Assembly (NCBI GenBank): GCA_964304625.1
Contig: OZ199839.1
Location: forward strand, 5,332,001 to 5,396,000
DNA length: 64,000 bases
From: Kudoa neothunni
Lineage: Eukaryota > Cnidaria
Direction: 5' to 3'
A model generated the notes under the pieces. It was not told the DNA's origin and made no database searches. It saw only the letters and a program-made list of their open reading frames with translations. This document shows, piece after piece, positions 49,801-61,939 of this stretch; within the stretch, counting starts at the first letter, position 1; each line of letters opens with the position of its first letter. Position numbers and translations under genes: made by a program.

Positions 49801-52800
49801 TACTCATTAACCACTGTAGCATTGTACAATATTGAGATTATTTTATGGATATTTTGACCTAACGATTTGACTATTGGGGCCGATCCCACTTCAAGAAGAT
49901 GCTTTTGAATGTCCACAAGCAATACATTCAGTATAATCAAACAGTAGGGTTTGATTTTTTGAACTGCCAGATCTTTACTCTAAATAGAATTGAATTGTTT
50001 AGCTAGGATTTTTTAATGTATAATTATTATATTAAGATTAAAACTAGTAATAAATAAACTTACTTTTATTTATTATTTAAGTACAAAATTTGATATTTAT
50101 AAAATTGTATGCAAATTGCAAATTTTACACTTTACAGTCAAATAGATTATACTGTTAATAATAAAAAAGCTATTTACAAACGCTCCAGAGGGAAATCTAT
50201 TTTTTTAATTTATCAAATTTGTGACAAAAATATCAGATTCCTCACATTACCAATTTTCTATTAATAATTTATTCAAATAATAATACTATAGCACTGAGAA
50301 ATTTTCGGTTGATTATTATTCGGAAACAATCATTAATGTTTAATAAATATATACATGTAATCAGGAATTCTAAAAACATTAAACAACTTTAAAATATTCA
50401 TGATTTGATTTCATTTTTTTCGCCACTTTTAAATGCTTAGAATTAAGCCCTATTTACTAAAAATCACGAAACAAACTCATAAGATATAAAGAGATTAGTG
50501 TTTTTATTCAAAACCAAAAAATGCTCGAATTAGAAGCATCACAAAAATATTAGAAGTTTTATATGAGCTCCTGCAAAGATAAAGCTTTTAGATTCATTGG
50601 AATTTATAATTTTTCAGATAGTTTGAGGGCTCAGAAAAAGTTATTAGAATAATTAATTATCCAATGGATTTAAGATGAAAAATTAACAAAACAAAATCCT
50701 TTTATAATGCCAAAAATCCATTATTATAAATTTTCAAATTAAATTATTACTATGTCCTTTTCCATGGAATCCAGACTGATAAACTATTCATATTTATTTT
50801 AAATGGAACAAAAACTGATTTAAGGAATCCATGCATCGAATATTTTCAACATAAGCCCAACAAAACTGTCTTATTTTGCCTAGTTGAGAAATTTAATAAA
50901 AAATTAATATATTCGTACATTAATATTGTGTAGTAGTCAACTTTCGGCATATTAGCATGTTGAATTCTTCTTATTTTATACTGATGAGAAATAGGTTAAA
51001 ACATTAAATATATTTAGATAACCACATTAAGTAAGTAAGTAAGTAAAGTAAATAAATAAAAATATTATTAAAGTTTGTAAGAAATACCACGAGGTCACTT
51101 AAAAACTAGCGCTAAAATTTTTCACGAAGTTTATATTATAGAACCATGAAGATTTTTATGTTAAAGTTATCGTTAACACTAAAATTTTATAAAAAAAAAT
51201 AATTGTACATACTCAAAACCAATAAAAATCGGAGGAATTAATCAATTTTTAGTACTTATGAAGGTCATAAATATGCTCATTATTTTAAATAATCAAATTA
51301 TACAACATCAATTGATTCGATAGCTTTTAAATAGTAAAAATGAAAAACTGGCTATAAGTCGAAATTTTTATAAATAGCTAAAAAAATTATAAAAACGCGA
51401 AATAATCTTCATTATAACTAGTTTTACGCTGAATGATAAATCAAATACCTTCAAAATTCGGAGGATGAGTGCAAGAATATCGTAACCTGACGTTTCACAC
51501 ATTATAATCATATGGCATAATTGTGATAGAATTCTAAATCAAGCATAAATAAAAAAACGGAAACTGGATGATCAATTGACATACAAATGAAACTGAGCTG
51601 GATATAAAACAAAGTGATCACACAATTTTCGAAGACGTGTTGGATTATCAACTATATTCAAGTTCGAAACGGGTCAAAAGTCAACCACAAAATTAACATT
51701 ATAGAAATTTGTTCATTACAATAATTAATCAATTTGGGAAGAAACATATCGTTAATCTCGGGAAAGTAGGAACAAATATTTGCCACCAAGTAGGCAATAT
51801 TGTGTGAAGCTAGTTTTTGGTTGCTATTTTTCAACACACTCAAATGGTAGTTGTAATCGGTTTTGTATGTGGTATTGTGTGTCTTATTTATAGTCACCTA
51901 GGTGAAAATTAAAATTTTGTTGAATGTGGTTTTATAGAATCAACCTCTATATAAGCCATGAGTTGTTCATCGAGTTTGTATTCGTCACATAATTCGGACA
52001 AATTTGGTGAAATCAGTTCAATGATATGTTGAATATTGGTGTAGTTGTCCGAATCTTCAGCATTAAGGTTGAGTAAAAAGTAACCAAACAAAGATTCCAC
52101 CAAAGGTTTGTTGACCGATTTTTTGCTGCTGAATCATTAATCGGTTAATTTATTTATTACACCAATCAAACGCTCACATCAAGTAGGTCAGAACCCACGT
52201 AATATTTTTATTATTGGTGGTTATATTTATCAAGAATGCTACCTCTTTTTCCAGCAGATGGGGATTGGGTCTACAACATTTTAATTTAATGCTCATTCCA
52301 TCCATCCAACAAACAAAAACAAATATAGCATCAACTTAGCCAAATACATCAAATAACATTTCATACACCACACACATAAATGCAGTAATATCGACGTTGC
52401 TAAACCAAAGAAACTGTCAACATATGATATATTATAATCATAAATTTACCGTAACAATTATTCCATAATGATTTTCTCTCACACAATTGAAATTCTTAGC
52501 AATAATTTTAGTGTAAAAATTAAGCTTATCAATCCATTCTAAAAATACCCGAATCTGCAAGCTGATAAAACATCTCATTGAGGGTACTCAAACACCACTA
52601 TTTCCAAAATCAAACCAATGTCATGCAACATAACAACCTCGAAAATATAGGACGCATAAAACATATAGTTAAATGAAACCAACTGTTTCATAGAGCTGTA
52701 AATATCATTGATACAATCATGTGCGTGAGGTAGACGACAATTCTCATAGCCATCGATTTCTAAATGTGGCGAAAAAATTACAGATTAACCAAAAATTAAT

Positions 52801-53084
52801 TAAAAATCAGACAATTTACGTTTCTTCATTTTTTTGATTACACTTTTGATGTATATGTGGAAGTACTTTTTAAATAACTCACTTAATTGACCCATCGCAG
52901 TGTTTTTTGCAAGTGAAGACTTCATTATGATTTTCAAACAAATTTCACTTGATTTACACAATGAAAACAACGATCTATCCATTTCCATTTCATTTTTGGG
53001 AACTATTTCGAAAATTTCATGGAGATATCCCGATTCAATGTTGGGTGTATTGCATAAATTTGTCCGCATCTTTTTGTTGACCAC
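46886..53084 (-). CDS. large multi-exon gene, helical protein of unknown family
   Basis: Many minus-strand exons follow each other from about 53084 down to about 46886. Junctions I could check in phase are 52820|52759, 52596|52554, 52450|52399, 52178|52128 and 51945|51897, with introns of 60, 41, 50, 49 and 47 nt. Later coding blocks are 49965-49725, 49725-49600, 49239-48799, 48733-48539, 48177-47875 and 47191-46886. The last ends in a GTAAGC donor, so a short terminal exon near 46.8 kb is likely. The encoded sequence is rich in Leu/Ile helices without signal peptide or clear motif (HNIAYLVANICSYFPEIND, MAYIE, ARWREKILSDIS), as in HEAT/ARM-like scaffold proteins. I could not name a family. 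Start and several middle exons are unresolved, including a possible gap between 51.4 and 50.0 kb. Gene reality is well supported; the product is not. Confidence 0.55.
50000..51420. other. non-coding stretch inside the helical-protein gene
   Basis: About 1.4 kb of AT-rich sequence with no convincing exon, probably one long intron. A TAAG/TAAA tetranucleotide tract lies at about 51028-51060. Confidence 0.4.
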
Positions 53085-53617
53085 GGTTAACAGCGCGTGC
53101 GCATTAGAGTATATCTTTTATTCATGTAGATGAGTATTTTTGTATTAATTTTAAACAAATAACTGACACATTTGATGTTTGAACATACAGCCATGATGTC
53201 TGCGCGGTACACTTTCCCACTTTCTAAAATGTATTCTTCATTTATGACACAAAATAATTTATAAACATATTAAATAATTAAAACGTATTTTTTATATCTT
53301 TTTTATTGAGAGAATATTTAAACTATTTCATTTTGATTAATTGATTCCTTAAGAATGACTCTGATAAGTAAAAAATATCATTTATCATCTAATTTTTTTC
53401 AATCTAAAAATCTGTATTTAGGATATAAAATTATCTATTTCGAATTATTTTAAAGTATTAAAAAATAAACATAGTTTACAATATAATTAATGATATTTGA
53501 TTGGATAGCTATTGTGATTTTAGTTTTAACAATTTGTAAGTTATTGTTAAAATTATTAAATAACTAACTCTACTTTTACTCGAAGTTGAGATATTTATCG
53601 TAAAAAATCTTTTAGGT

Positions 53618-54720
53618 AAGGGTTCGGCAACCTGTGGCTCCCCACCTTATGTGTGTAATATGAACTAAAATATCTTAGATAAAAACGTGAGGAAATTGTA
53701 TAATTTATAATCGTAGAACTCATTATTACGCTCAAATTATGAATTATTGGTAGACAAAGCATTTTTCTAATGGAAATATATGGGTAGTGCGGGAATGTAT
53801 GGACTTTGAAAATCACCATGTTGCAATATTTTTTTTCGGAATTTAACAAGTTAAATATAGAAAGGAAAGATATAGAAAAAACAAATAACCTCTAAATATT
53901 AAGATTTCCTCATCGAGCATAGTCTTATACATCTGCAATTATTAACTAGACACAACAAACCTAAATGTTCCCATTTTTTCCTACTTTCTTAATTTTAAAA
54001 TTATTTTTTATCATTATTAAATTTTGCTCCAATCAAAATAGTAGATATCAAACTGAAACTCTATTAGATTAAATGTCACTTTCATGCAAGAATTCTTTTA
54101 AACCTTTAAACCAAACCTAGGGATGTGCTGAGCTGATAATTGTTCCAGTTTACAACTTTTTTTCAGTAAATTTGGTTATTTAAATTAATTATCGCGTAAT
54201 ATTGAACATTCCTTACTGTTACTACATAGAAAACACTATATAAAATATCATAGAAAGAGAAAATTTATGACAATAAGCAGAAATTAAGCTATTCTTTAAA
54301 TTCTAATAGATAAGATTATTTTGTCGAATGTTTCACTCTTAATGATGATTGTATTCATGAAAATGTATTTTTATTGTACAGAGATTGGTGGTAGAATTTT
54401 TAATTCACGGAACACGAAATACTAATATTACATGAAGTAATAAAACAAATCCACGTTTGTGTAGTTATTTTTATTATTTCCTTCCGAATTAAAAATTCTA
54501 ATAATTAAAAAATAGGTTAATTGGTTATAGAAACACGCATAGATTGAGCTATTTCGATAATTTTCCAAAAATTTTCCTGAAATGTATGTTTTTATGATCT
54601 CGAGGATAAATATTTCGAATTTTGAAACTATAATTAATGCTGCGGCCCCGGAAGCAGACAAATATTTCCCATCATCGGTAATTGGCTCTTCCGGTCATAT
54701 CGGTTTCCAATCCCTGGCAT
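53618..54720. mobile_element. hAT-like non-autonomous element
   Basis: The left end AGGGTTCGGCAACCTGTGGC and the right end GGTTTCCAATCCCTGG are complementary in their outer part. The TCGGCAACCTGTGGCTCC start is the style of many animal hAT families. Left and right parts both match the split copy at 11285-18040. No transposase is readable. An 8-bp duplication could not be confirmed. Confidence 0.6.
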
Positions 54721-57442
54721 AGGATCTAAAGAAAAAAAAAGTTAATAAAATTACTTATTACTATCAGAATTTGGATAATATAATACTAGTTATTGTATGT
54801 ATGGTGAAGAATACGAAGGGATTGATGAGAGTATTTTACACAGCAAAAGAAAAATAACAGAGGGTGTTACCAATAAGGAGACAATTGAATAGTCTCATAA
54901 AAAAAATTATTTAGGCGAGTAATTATAATTTTGACACAAAATAGATCAGATATTACTCTAAATAGAATGTTATTAATGACGGAATTACAGAGAATATGAG
55001 TGAGATCAAATATCATCCTTCCGATGACGAAACTTTGAAAACTTTCGTAAAAGGTTATGATTTATGTACAGTCGTCTCTGGATATCGAGAAATGAAACCC
55101 AAGAATTCAAGTAATGCGCAATAAAAAGAGAATACGCAATTTACAGGTGATGAGCTTGCGTCAAGTAAAATTTTGTATAATTTTATCGAAATATCTAATG
55201 CATTGGCCTAAGATCTCTTGTTATGGGTTTGATGATAAACCTATCTTTTAATAAATTTAAAACTTTCCCTGAATTGCATAAAAATTGAAAAAATCACTTG
55301 GATCTGCGTTCTCAAAAATTTTGTCAAACTTTTCCAATGCGTGTATCACATTGGAGGTTGAAATTTTCTCACAATTTGAGCCAGATCTAAATTGTAACAA
55401 GATATAGGGAAAATTTATTAATAAAGAAAAGTTCTCAATCATTAAATTAATTTTCTCGTCTGATTGGCCGCATGTTATCCCCTCCTCTTCCATGCTGTAT
55501 TCATAATAATTTTCGTCTAATTAAATATATAATGTTCTAGTCTCTGATGCAGTAACTGTTAATAATGCCTTCGTTTGAAGAGAGTCATAATTTTTAATAT
55601 CCTCATAAAATAATACATTGTAGATAGAAAAATTTCAGAATCTAAAATAAATTGTTCCATCATCAACTGAAATTTCGTGATTTTTCGCGATAAATGCGGA
55701 AAACATCTATTTACTGTTCAAATATAACCTTACTGTTGATTAATTTATCATAAAGTTTTAATTTATCGATATTTAGAGAACGAAGATTGATTTCGAACCA
55801 AATCCTAACTAAAAACAGAATACTTTTAAATATGTCGTTAATAATTAGAACAATTTAGTAAACATATATTTCATTTCGATGAAACACACTATATATTTGT
55901 CAATAGGAGAGTCTGTTATTACAATCATATAATAATAAAATATACTTTATTAGGATATTTTTTAACATGTATATTTTGTATTAAAAAATTTTTATAAACT
56001 AAATAAAAATAAATTTATGATGGAAAAAGGTACTTTTTATCGAATTTATGAATATTTAATTCATTAAATAGGTAAAAATGAGAATTTGAACCACGTGGAC
56101 GCTAGGTCGACGCAAAAATAAGGAGAGCTTAAGATAATAAACAATTGTAAACATGACTAATTAATTTTAATATGATTAAGTAACATATTTATCAAAAAGT
56201 AACTATTCGATGGGTGAATTGTTGGATTTTATATATTTACAATAATAATCTGTTTATTATGTTAAATTTAAGTTTAAATCAATTCAATAAAATGAAATGT
56301 ACCTAGAAACTGCGTTTATCATTAGATACTGTAATATAAAATAAATTTAGAGAAAATTGGAATGCAGAGTTTCGATTTGCGCAGATCATAAATGTTGTAG
56401 GTTTACTTGGTTGCTGTTAGTTTATCAGTGCTTATGGCGACTATGCCTTTTACGATTTTTTAATAGGATATAGACTTCTAAATTAAAGCAGTTAGAATAA
56501 ATGTTTGAAAACATTTGAATTAAACTGATAATCGTTGTGTATTAAATTTTTTATCCTATTGGCATCCTTATATGGTTTTCATTAAAGGCTTACAAAACTA
56601 ATGTTTTCAGTTGTATTTATACAACGAAAAATGTATATCACTTTCTTCGCGATTATTTAGCGATAAAGATAAAAATCTAATTTTAATAGGCGATAATTGA
56701 CCCATATAGTTTAGATCGAAAGATTGGAAATTTGTGAATTTGAATAAGATAAATAATTAAAATAATAATTTTTTATAGAACTATTGGAAAATACATTTAT
56801 ATTGAATAACATAATAGTTCATGTTACTTTTTGGGATCTTTTAATCTTATATAACACATATTTTACGTCGATAGTTTGTCAATAACATCAATATGAAATA
56901 ATCTTATAGAAAAATATAAAATGTGTTGTAAACAAAGACAGATTCCCTTTATGTTCTAGTCAATTAAAATAATTAACTACGCTAAAAAAGCTACCATTGT
57001 ATAATTCCAATATATTATACTTTGGTTTTTGCTTTTATTCAGATAAATAAATTGAATAACAAAAACTCTGAAAAAGTATTAACATCTTAACATAATAAAG
57101 TGAAATTTACTTTTTATTCTGTAAAAACACTCAAAATATACAGCAAAAAACTAGTTTCTTACAGATTTTGTTTTTTATATACTGTATACATATTTCTACC
57201 CTCTTAGTTGTAGTTTCGCTAATTTAGATGGTCATTTTGGTGTTTGGTTTCCCGGGGGGAATAATTTAGAGTTACATAGCATAATTTGTATGAAGGCAAA
57301 AAATAATGAATAATGAATGATAATTGTTTATTAACCCTTTCGTGTCGAAATTTTTAATTAGAGCTATAAAACTTATATTTAATAAAGATTTCTTTTTTTA
57401 TTTCACATAAAAAATGTTGAATCCGAATTAAATGTTTAAATA

Positions 57443-58960
57443 TTATTTTTTAACATTTTTCATCGTGGTCACCTGAATGACCGACCATTGGGCATTCGCG
57501 CGAAAAAAAATTTCCACCGAATCCGGTCCGAATTTTAAAAATACAACACGGTATTCCACATTTAATGCAGATGAATTGCGTCCTTTTTTACGCAATCTAC
57601 ATCTTCCTTTTGTATCCACTACTTCAGGATAGTGGCTGACATTATCAAAGCTTATAGACACTGACAGGGGATTCGATTGTTTTCATGCAAATGCTCAACA
57701 GCTACAACTTTAGAATCATCCGATGAAGGCTGCCCACGCTTTCTACCATATTGGATTTTTTGAAGTGAATCAAACTTTCACTAATAGACTGAGTAAATGA
57801 CAAGAGATCCATTATTTTGTTGTTGTCACCATTGACCTTTGTATTTTGTCTAGATAATATCCAAGCATTGATTATGGCGGTATTGAGCCCCAAAATAATA
57901 TTCGCATACAAAACTTTCGGCATTTTTGGTTTAACTTGTACAGAGCCATCAACATGTCCAAAAAGTCAATTCCACCCATGTTTTTATTATATTCTGAAAC
58001 CACGTTGGGGTAGTCAATATTTGCAGTCTTTTAGCCCTTCTATCGAATCTTTTAATTACGCCAAGGGGTTGGGATGAAGAATGAGTAGAAGAAAGCATAA
58101 CAACAGAACCATCACACCATTAAGTTAATACTATTCCATTTTTGGTATTCTGAAAGTTTTCGTGAGAACCGCGACCTTTCTTGCTGAATTGTTTTACCGG
58201 GGTTAGTGGACAAACTTTAATTCTGTCCCTTCTTATGGTTCCAACAGAGTAGATGTTTCGGTTCTTTAACATTTGCTGCAGTGGAATACATGTGAAATAA
58301 TTATCCAAATACAAAATGAAGGTTCTTGAAGTTGGTAAAGTTTCGCACAATTTTACTACAAAATCACCCGGAGTTTGACCGTAAGTTGGTGGAACTGCTG
58401 GTAGTTTTCCCTCATACAAGACAAAATCATAGACTAAGCCACTAATGCCACACGGAGAAAACGCTTTAAACCCCCATTTGGTTGGTTTAATAGGAAGGTA
58501 CCGTTTGGCTTTGCATCTTCCTTTGAAGGAATCATTTGCTCATCGATTGAATTGCGGATTCCTGGTTTTATCTTTAAAAACGCAGACCGTAAATGCTCTA
58601 AAAAAGGTCGTATTTTAGAAAGACGACCATAATTTTCTAAGTTTTGATCTTTAATGATATCTTAATTATTGGTGACACGAATGAATTTTTAAATTTTATC
58701 AAATCGATTTCTATAGAAAACTTTTTGATACATGTGGAAAATCTAATGATGTGCTCCAATGGCAGCAATAACGACATATTCTAACAATAACCATCAAAAT
58801 GAGGACCACTAGATACTTTTGGATTTCTTCAACATCTGTAACAAAATTTATTCCACATTGAGTTGCATAAATGTTTGTATCATCTTTTAATTGGCAATAT
58901 TCTTCCATTTCATCATCAGAAACCGTGTCAGGTTCCGACAGATCAGTATCTGGAAGAATA
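57443..58960 (-). pseudogene. piggyBac transposase of element D, decayed
   Basis: Minus-strand pieces in family order are 58908-58711 (INFVTDVEEIQKYLVVLILM, N-terminal domain), about 58560-58480 (the SIDEQMIPSK block, in another frame), then a KWGFKAFSP..SGLVYDFVLYEG stretch, 58419-58120 (FILYLDNYFTCIPLQQML, a catalytic Asp), 57923-57702 (NAWILSRQN) and 57661-57443 (HYPEVVDTKGRCRLRKKGR, a remnant of the C-terminal Cys-rich domain). At least four frame changes or stops separate them, so no functional protein is expected. Confidence 0.8.
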
Positions 58961-59139
58961 ACTACTTCTGATATTGATTCACTATTCTTTAGTTTATTAT
59001 AATTAGTTTAGTGATCCAACTTTGTTCAAACTTGGCGCTAAAAATTTTTGGCGCATGTGCTCAAAGGCTGTCCTGATGACCATGTATTATTTTCATCATT
59101 ATTCTCTAAAGTTGCATAAACTAATGCTAATCTTTAATA

Positions 59140-59826
59140 CAGTATGCAACCGATATTACGCACTTTCATCGATACGACGTATTCAGAGTTAATATTGGGT
59201 GAAACGTTTTATAATATTTGTGTGATTGTAAAAAACTAAAAGTCTTAAAAATATTTTTTAATTAAACTAGGAAATTTCAAATCTGTTATATCACGTGACC
59301 AACCGATATACACACTTCTCGGCCGAACCATATAGATTAAATTGCTTTTATTGGAAACGAGGGTAAAACTTTAATTCTTACGGCAGAATTTTTGAACGAA
59401 TAGAAAATTGTTTTGAGATATATATTAAAAAGCGCTCATTTCCGTGTAAATGAAAATAGAATAAATTTTATTCTTAGACAGTGTTAGTAGTTGATTAAAG
59501 AATGTTTTAGATGCGCATAAATAAATACTTTAGGGTAAAAATATAAAAAAATTTCGTATTGCGTTAAAAAATGAATAAGAAATTTTATTTATAATTTTTC
59601 AGAACGAACTATTCACTAAATGTTATTCCTACGTAAATGATACAAATATTTTATAAATAAATCTGATTAAAACAAAAAGTCGAATTATTTGTCGGTCAAA
59701 TAATCTTAATAATGTTTTTTTGTTATTCTAATTAAATAAAAGATGTAATACCCATTCTGAAAAATAAAGAAAAAAATAATAATAACCGCTCACGCATTTA
59801 TATTGCGTATTATCGGTTGCCTACTG
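59140..59826. mobile_element. Tigger-like MITE inside piggyBac D
   Basis: Ends CAGTATGCAACCGATATTAC (59140) and, inward from 59826, CAGTAGGCAACCGATAATAC are flanked by TA. The unit is 687 bp and non-coding. Its first bases resemble those of the Tigger element at 34539-36660 (CAGTAGGCAATCGAT), so that family's transposase may have mobilised it. Confidence 0.85.
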
Positions 59827-60559
59827 TAAAAGTATTATTTATGTTGTTATCAACAATTCAAAATTTTGGTGTTATATTTTAGAGAAAAAGTATTAATTAA
59901 TTAATGAAACCATATAATGACTTTTTGGAACCAAAACGTTTAAAATTTGCTGCTATAAAATTTTTTACAAAAGTTTCTTAAAAATTCCTATAATTAGCAT
60001 TGAAAAAAGATTAAATGCTTTGAAAAAAAATAATTTTATTCCCCCATATACCAAAACTAAACTTTCATATAGAGAATATACATGTGATCACTAGGATAGC
60101 CTTTGAGCATGAAAGGATTAAACAAAGAAAATTAAAATTAATATTCTTTAATCATTCGCTTAATCAATTAAATAGGTAAATTTCCACGTTCAATTTATTT
60201 GTTTAAATGAAAAATTAATAAATACTATATTATATTATTTTAAATTTTATTATTTATTGAATAAACCCCAATATAATTATTTTATAATTTCCAAAACTCA
60301 CATAAATTTTGATAATATTATGCAAGTATTAACGGCGCAATATACAAAGTATAAATTAAATTAAAGGATATTTTCTTGCTCAAAATAATGAGAATGCGCA
60401 ATAATCAAGTTTTATTATACAGAATGAAATTATTAATTTTTTTTCTGTATTACATGGAATTATAAATACGATTGATTTTAATTATTGTAATTTTAAGAAT
60501 ATAATATGTTTATCTGGTATTAGTTTTAGCTCACTACGCAATATCCAGAGACGACTGTA

Positions 60560-61370
60560 TATTGGTATAATCACCTAAGTCGATATATGATAAAGATCTT
60601 GCAATTAAAAATAAGAAATTAAAAAATCATTTACGATAATAAATTTAAATTTATTAAAAGTGAATTACTTAACAAATTAAATTGAAGTAACCAGGCTTAA
60701 TTGCACAAAAATATTCACAACATCTACTTTATAGATTTAGAAATAAATCTAATATTATTTTGATGTCTTTCATATAAACAATAAATATTTTATATTATCA
60801 CACACGAATTTTATTCTGCATATATCATTATCCTTCACTCCAATTTAAAAATTGAGAAATAATATAAAACTCGGCTTTGTGACTACTAACGCAAATTGAA
60901 AATTATTTTAACGTTAAAAAATTATAATAATGCATTCAAAGATATGTTGTTCTAACGTTAATTTCGTATATGTATTGTGTATTGTGATATTGATATAAAA
61001 AATTCCAATTTTATCATAAATATGCCACAATATTAAAAAAATCGATTCAAATTTGAAGAAATGAGAAAAAATATTTTTTGACATATTTTAATAATTTAGA
61101 TACCATTAAATGAGATATGTAATATTTGTCGGAAATATCACAGATTGCTAAGCTCGAAATAAATAACTTGATATTGATGTTATTCTATGAATATTTTCAA
61201 TCAAGAATAACGATATTTTAGACATATTTATTTTGATATTATCACCTGGATTAAATATAATAAAGCGTATCACGTCATGCTAGTTAAAATCTATGTTTTG
61301 TTGCGTAACACCTAATTGAGAAGGAGATAAGTTGCAAAGAAATTGACGTTTAAATTATTGATATAGTAAC
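60560..61370. other. AT-rich spacer, nothing recognised
   Basis: Very AT-rich, with stops in all frames and no paired repeats seen. Confidence 0.5.
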
Positions 61371-61377
61371 TATACAG

Positions 61378-61932
61378 AATGTTTGTCACAATGTTGAGGT
61401 TAACGACGTTAATACAAATATGGAAAATGTAACCAAGAAGGGAAAGCTCTCATTAAAAAGTAACAGGAGCTATAATAACATCTAGAATCATTTAAGTAAA
61501 CAAAGATCACGGTGTATTGTTTTAATCACAACAATCCAAAATATATTTTCGAGGCAATACGAAAATAAGACGATAAATATTTTCGCTAATTTCCACAGAT
61601 TCAAAATACTACAAAAATTGTTGCCTTCGTCCATCAAGAGCAAATAACAAACGTGAATGCAGTAAATAACCAACAGTAGATCACTAACTAAAACTAAAAA
61701 AGTTCCCTCCCGCCGAGTAAATGCCGCCTTCTTAATAGCCTATCAAAAAATTAACATCGCCGCCGATAATTATCACAAAAATTAGTTTGGGCGATATAAT
61801 GTTTATTTGCAATGTAAGCGTAAGCAGACAGGATTTTGTTAATGTTGTCAGGATTGACAATGATGTATGTAACACTATGGAAGATACATTTAAAATGTTG
61901 GATGATTCCATAAAAAACAAAGCATCACGCAT
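61378..61932 (-). CDS. possible exons of an unidentified gene
   Basis: Minus-strand frames 61932-61735 and 61727-61485 are hydrophobic and continuous over about 80 codons each. A third piece, starting LLLFNESFPFLVTF and ending at a stop near 61385, follows an AG acceptor-like site. If joined they would form the C-terminal part of a protein with several hydrophobic stretches. The first junction would need an intron of only about 25 nt, which I do not trust. No family is recognised. Confidence 0.3.
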
Positions 61933-61939
61933 ATAATAC

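Larger units (their letters stand above)
57335..60117 (-). mobile_element. piggyBac element D
   Basis: The left end is TTAA|CCCTTTCGTGTCGAAA (57331 on) and the right end, read inward, is TTAA|TCCTTTCATGCTCAAA (60121 down). Without the MITE at 59140-59826 the element is about 2.1 kb, normal for the superfamily. The transposase lies on the minus strand at about 58908-57443. Confidence 0.8.
55069..60557. mobile_element. Tigger-like element hosting nested insertions
   Basis: Ends CAGTCGTCTCTGGATAT (55069) and its exact complement (to 60557) are flanked by TA on both sides. Subtracting the piggyBac at 57335-60117 leaves about 2.7 kb, a normal full length for pogo/Tigger elements. A 78-codon minus-strand frame at 55493-55257 (GKF end, ALEKFDKIFEN) may be the transposase C-terminus. 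The remaining interior is too decayed to read. Confidence 0.8.

Noticed and set aside
61711-61735. A 25-nt intron joining two hydrophobic frames.
   Set aside because: Shorter than any other intron seen here and without family support; the two frames are reported only as possible exons.
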